From assembly GCA_046704385.1 (NCBI GenBank), contig JBJKSB010000012.1:1-17396 (forward strand): a DNA stretch of 17,396 nt, written 5' to 3'. A model generated the notes under the pieces. It was given only the letters and a program-made list of their open reading frames with translations. It was not told the DNA's origin and ran no database searches. The position numbers and the translations under genes were made by a program. Within the stretch, counting starts at the first letter, position 1; each line of letters starts with the position of its first letter. Shown piece after piece: positions 15,450-17,396 of this stretch. This DNA comes from GH45 sp046704385. Lineage in GTDB: Bacteria > Bacteroidota > Bacteroidia > Bacteroidales > SZUA-534.

Positions 15450-16796
15450 TTATTTAACGCAATGAACTATATCCGCCAAAAAGGCATTGATATCAAAGTC
15501 GCCTTTTTTAGAAAACCCGGTACGAACCACTACCAGGTTTTTCGAAGGTATAATTGCGATATACTGACCATCGTGTCCCTCGCACAAAAACAGGTCTTCG
15601 GGTACATCAGGATATAAACTTCCTTTAAGGTTAAGCCAGAAAAATGCACCGTATTTGCCTTTGGAGCCAGGGGCTTCCTGTTTGGTATAATCAACCCAGC
15701 CCGGATCCAGAATCTGATCACCCAACCAATTCCCGTTATCTAAGTAAAGCAATCCGAAACGGGCAAAATCGCGCATAGTAGCATATAAATACGATGATCC
15801 CACAAATGTTCCCGAGGCATCCATTTCAAAAACAGCGCTTCGCATTCCGATTTTATTAAAGAGTTCGTCGTGAAGGAAGGTGTCATAAACCGAATCGTTA
15901 TTCAGGGTTTGCCTGATAAGCAATGACACCAGGTTTGGATTCCCCGAGGAATATTTCCAAATAGAATCAGCCGGGTATTCAAATGGTTTTTCCATGGTAT
16001 ATTTACCCATGTCGCCCACCTTGTGGAGCATTATGTTTACATCAGAATTGCTGCCATAGTCTTCGTTCCATTTTAAACCGCTGGTCATGTGCAGCAGGTT
16101 GTTAAGAGTAATGTTTTGCCGTGCATCATCCTGCCAGTCGTCAATATCCACCGGAGTATCAAGATCGACGATGCCTTTATTTTCAAGGATTCCCACCCAG
16201 GCATTCATAAAACTTTTTGCCATGCTCCAGCTCAGAAATCTGTTTTTGGCTGAAAACCCTTTCTTATACTTTTCAGCCACCAATTGGCCTTTGTAGACAA
16301 CTGCCACGGCAAAAGTTCCTTTTTGTGGAATGGTATCGGCAAAAGCTTTACCCAGCGATTGATTTAATTGATCCATATCAATGCCCTGAGGAATAGTATC
16401 GGTTATTAAATCACCCATTGGCCAGGGAATTGTGTCGGGATTTCCGGGCAGCATTTTCAATTCAGGATAGGGGCGGTTTTTTATTTCATCGGCAGTAAAG
16501 TCGTTGACTAAAACACATCCATAACCATCAATATAAACCGATTTTGAAGTATTCCACAAGAATTTGCTGGTAACTTCCTTTTTATCAAAATCAATCTTGC
16601 TTTTAACATATTTGATAAAAGAAAAATTCAGGTCGGTGGCCTCCATCGATTCCTGTGTACGGCCGGCTACAAACACACCTGATGAAAGGTTTTTTGCTGC
16701 ATAACCGGTAATTATTGGCAGAAGCGGGTTCATATACAAGGCCCCACCTAACAATATTAAAACTAAAATGGCTGGAATAATTCGTTTGGCTTTCAT
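15450..16796 (-). CDS. Membrane-anchored serine hydrolase, beta-lactamase/PBP fold
   Basis: A 448-residue class C beta-lactamase-like hydrolase. An N-terminal hydrophobic segment (about 5-25) with preceding KAKR acts as a signal anchor or signal peptide. The active-site motifs are ordered as in the family: S191-M-A-K194 (nucleophile and base) in LSWSMAKSF, Y282-S-S-G-N in WKYSSGNPN, and H408-D-G in EGHDGQY in place of KTG. LLHMTSGLKWNE and the general layout resemble 6-aminohexanoate-dimer hydrolase/EstB-like esterases more than true beta-lactamases, so the substrate may be a peptide, ester or amide; antibiotic hydrolysis is not implied. Residues 30-150 form an unusual N-terminal extension before the catalytic domain. 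It has a consensus promoter and no Shine-Dalgarno. Confidence 0.9.
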   Translation of the reverse strand: MKAKRIIPAILVLILLGGALYMNPLLPIITGYAAKNLSSGVFVAGRTQESMEATDLNFSFIKYVKSKIDFDKKEVTSKFLWNTSKSVYIDGYGCVLVNDFTADEIKNRPYPELKMLPGNPDTIPWPMGDLITDTIPQGIDMDQLNQSLGKAFADTIPQKGTFAVAVVYKGQLVAEKYKKGFSAKNRFLSWSMAKSFMNAWVGILENKGIVDLDTPVDIDDWQDDARQNITLNNLLHMTSGLKWNEDYGSNSDVNIMLHKVGDMGKYTMEKPFEYPADSIWKYSSGNPNLVSLLIRQTLNNDSVYDTFLHDELFNKIGMRSAVFEMDASGTFVGSSYLYATMRDFARFGLLYLDNGNWLGDQILDPGWVDYTKQEAPGSKGKYGAFFWLNLKGSLYPDVPEDLFLCEGHDGQYIAIIPSKNLVVVRTGFSKKGDFDINAFLADIVHCVK

Positions 16797-16820
16797 AGTA
16801 AATAGTTATTTGATGTTATT

Positions 16821-16851
16821 CAAATGTAGTTAAATAGGAGGTGAGTTCAAA
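16821..16851 (-). promoter_or_regulatory. Consensus promoter of the serine hydrolase
   Basis: On the minus strand TTTG (16851-16848) and TACATTTG (16828-16821) are 19 nt apart, a perfect match to the Bacteroidota promoter pattern and the same spacing as the rpsF promoter. The transcript should begin near 16814, about 18 nt before the ATG. Confidence 0.8.
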
Positions 16852-16888
16852 AAATAAATATTATTCGGTTATTCTTAAATTTATGGTT

Positions 16889-16935
16889 GGCTTTTTTAGC
16901 CATAAATTGACACTAATTTTCACGAATTTTGTAAG
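16889..16935 (+). repeat. Dispersed TTTTTAGCCA-type repeat, copy 3
   Basis: GGCTTTTTTAGCCATAAATT, then GACACTAATTTTCACGAATT, shares the TTTTTAGCCA and CACGAATT cores with the copies at 6959 and 14841. GGCT and AGCC flank the T-run and could pair. Confidence 0.5.
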
Positions 16936-16994
16936 TACTCAGCCTTTGCTTATAGTTCTTAATAAAACTGCGATTTCGATTGCGTATCCTACCA

Positions 16995-17072
16995 CCCAGA
17001 GCTAACTTCGACTAAGCTCAACAAACAGCTCAGTTACCAGCTCTGGGCTGAAATGATACGCCCTTTCAGGGC
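16995..17072 (-). repeat. Two-hairpin repeat unit D, second hairpin expanded
   Basis: Read on the minus strand: hairpin 1 is GCCCT, loop GAA, AGGGC (17072-17060). The 12-nt linker is GTATCATTTCAG (17059-17048). Hairpin 2 is CCCAGAGCT (17047-17039) with AGCTCTGGG (17003-16995), a perfect 9-bp stem with a 35-nt interior. The interior contains TGAGC and GTCGAA, also seen in the expanded loop of unit A. Confidence 0.75.
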
Positions 17073-17096
17073 AACTTTAAGTCTGGGGACAGGTTA

Positions 17097-17173
17097 CCCG
17101 AGGCGTTCCGCGTGTCGCCGTAGCTTTAGCGGAGGAGCAGCCATCGGGTTGAAATTATTAGGGCTTTCAGCCC
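17097..17173 (-). repeat. Two-hairpin repeat unit E
   Basis: Read on the minus strand: hairpin 1 is GGGCT, loop GAA, AGCCC (17173-17161). The linker TAATAATTTCAA is 12 nt (17160-17149). The second inverted repeat is CCCGA (17148-17144) with TCGGG (17101-17097), with a 42-nt interior that holds further GC-rich pairing such as GGCG/CGCC. Confidence 0.65.
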
Positions 17174-17199
17174 ATGGGCTATAGATTACAATTGAAGCT

Positions 17200-17220
17200 C
17201 CTCGCAGCAAGCTGACGGGG
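17200..17220. repeat. GC-rich hairpin with imperfect 9-bp stem
   Basis: CCTCGCAGC (17200-17208) pairs with GCTG-A-CGGGG (17211-17220) around AA, with one bulged A and one T-G pair. It sits between units E and B and appears to be a separate palindromic element. Confidence 0.5.
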
Positions 17221-17262
17221 AATGCGCTCACAGAATTCGAATTAGCATGTTATTCTTCTTTC

Positions 17263-17306
17263 GCCACGAAGTGGCAGCTCAATTCAACCCAAGGCAGCGC
17301 CTTGGG
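17263..17306 (+). repeat. Two-hairpin repeat unit B (most compact copy)
   Basis: Hairpin 1 is GCCAC (17263-17267), loop GAA, GTGGC (17271-17275). The linker is AGCTCAATTCAA (17276-17287). Hairpin 2 is CCCAAGGC (17288-17295), loop AGC, GCCTTGGG (17299-17306), a perfect 8-bp stem. This is the cleanest copy and defines the element's architecture. Confidence 0.8.
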
Positions 17307-17329
17307 GAAATTGTATTATCGATAATAAC

Positions 17330-17368
17330 GCCCTGAAAGGGCAATTCAATTCAACTCAGGGCAGCGCC
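17330..17368 (+). repeat. Two-hairpin repeat unit C, second hairpin eroded
   Basis: Hairpin 1 is GCCCT (17330-17334), loop GAA, AGGGC (17338-17342). The linker AATTCAATTCAA is 12 nt (17343-17354). Hairpin 2 keeps GGC, loop AGC, GCC (17360-17368), but its outer stem no longer pairs. The sequence then continues GC-rich to the window end. Confidence 0.7.
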
Positions 17369-17396
17369 ACGGCAGAGTGGCTTTAGCGCTCACGGT

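Larger units (their letters stand above)
16797..17396. other. Gene-free stretch packed with palindromic repeats
   Basis: No coding region is visible. After the hydrolase promoter come a TTTTTAGCCA-type repeat (about 16889-16935) and then, from 16995 to the window end, four two-hairpin units in both orientations (D and E minus, B and C plus) and an extra GC-rich hairpin at 17200-17220. The GC content is clearly higher than in the flanking genes. Confidence 0.75.

Noticed and set aside
15450..16796. Antibiotic-resistance beta-lactamase
   Set aside because: The HDG motif and overall similarity fit esterase/6-aminohexanoate-dimer hydrolase relatives; nothing in the sequence shows beta-lactam hydrolysis.
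16995..17396. CRISPR array
   Set aside because: The repeats are palindromic, in both orientations, unevenly spaced and differ in stem sequence; there are no regular spacers or cas genes.

Overview
The window looks like chromosomal DNA of a member of the Bacteroidota, probably Bacteroidales/Marinilabiliales-like. The evidence is the low-GC sequence, the TTTG-N19-TAnnTTTG promoters, start codons that mostly lack a Shine-Dalgarno sequence, periplasmic TPR sensor proteins, and families typical of the phylum (SiaC/DUF1987, a DUF6057-like membrane protein, a PD40 lipoprotein). The lineage call is inference; there is no rRNA gene in the window.

Layout. 1-357: the 5' tip of an IS1595-like transposase gene runs off the left edge, followed by an 11-bp inverted repeat and a promoter. 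358-4409: two tandem TPR proteins. The first is a hybrid-free sensor histidine kinase; the second is a shorter twin that stops just after its membrane helix. 4488-6014: panB (pantothenate synthesis) with a closely coupled RluA-type pseudouridine synthase. 6102-6949: a stand-alone SiaC-like phosphoprotein and RidA. 7076-8163 (minus): ribosomal operon rpsF-rpsR-rplI with a canonical promoter, a terminator, and two strong Shine-Dalgarno sites. 8354-11150: an M23 peptidoglycan hydrolase overlapping anmK, a pair concerned with cell-wall turnover and muropeptide recycling. 11474-14832: a polytopic membrane protein followed by a lipoprotein that carries a CxxCH heme-c motif and a TolB-like propeller. 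15450-16796 (minus): a membrane-anchored beta-lactamase-fold serine hydrolase.

The intergenic DNA is unusually rich in repeats. Five copies of a two-hairpin element occur between 14876 and 17396. Each has a 5-bp stem with a GAA loop (on its own strand), an exactly 12-nt linker ending in TTCA(A/G), and a second inverted repeat. The first stem varies with compensating changes, so the fold appears to be kept rather than the sequence. Other dispersed elements include a TTTTTAGCCACGAA-type repeat downstream of several genes, a GCCTG/CAGGC hairpin inside a longer inverted repeat just upstream of the DUF6057-like gene, and a decayed coding fragment at 15089-15280.

The most interesting points are the structured repeat family, the Shine-Dalgarno sites confined to rpsR and rplI in a phylum whose ribosomes normally hide the anti-Shine-Dalgarno, and the uncharacterised membrane protein/heme-lipoprotein pair. 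No CRISPR array, tRNA, rRNA, phage or recognisable defence system was seen.
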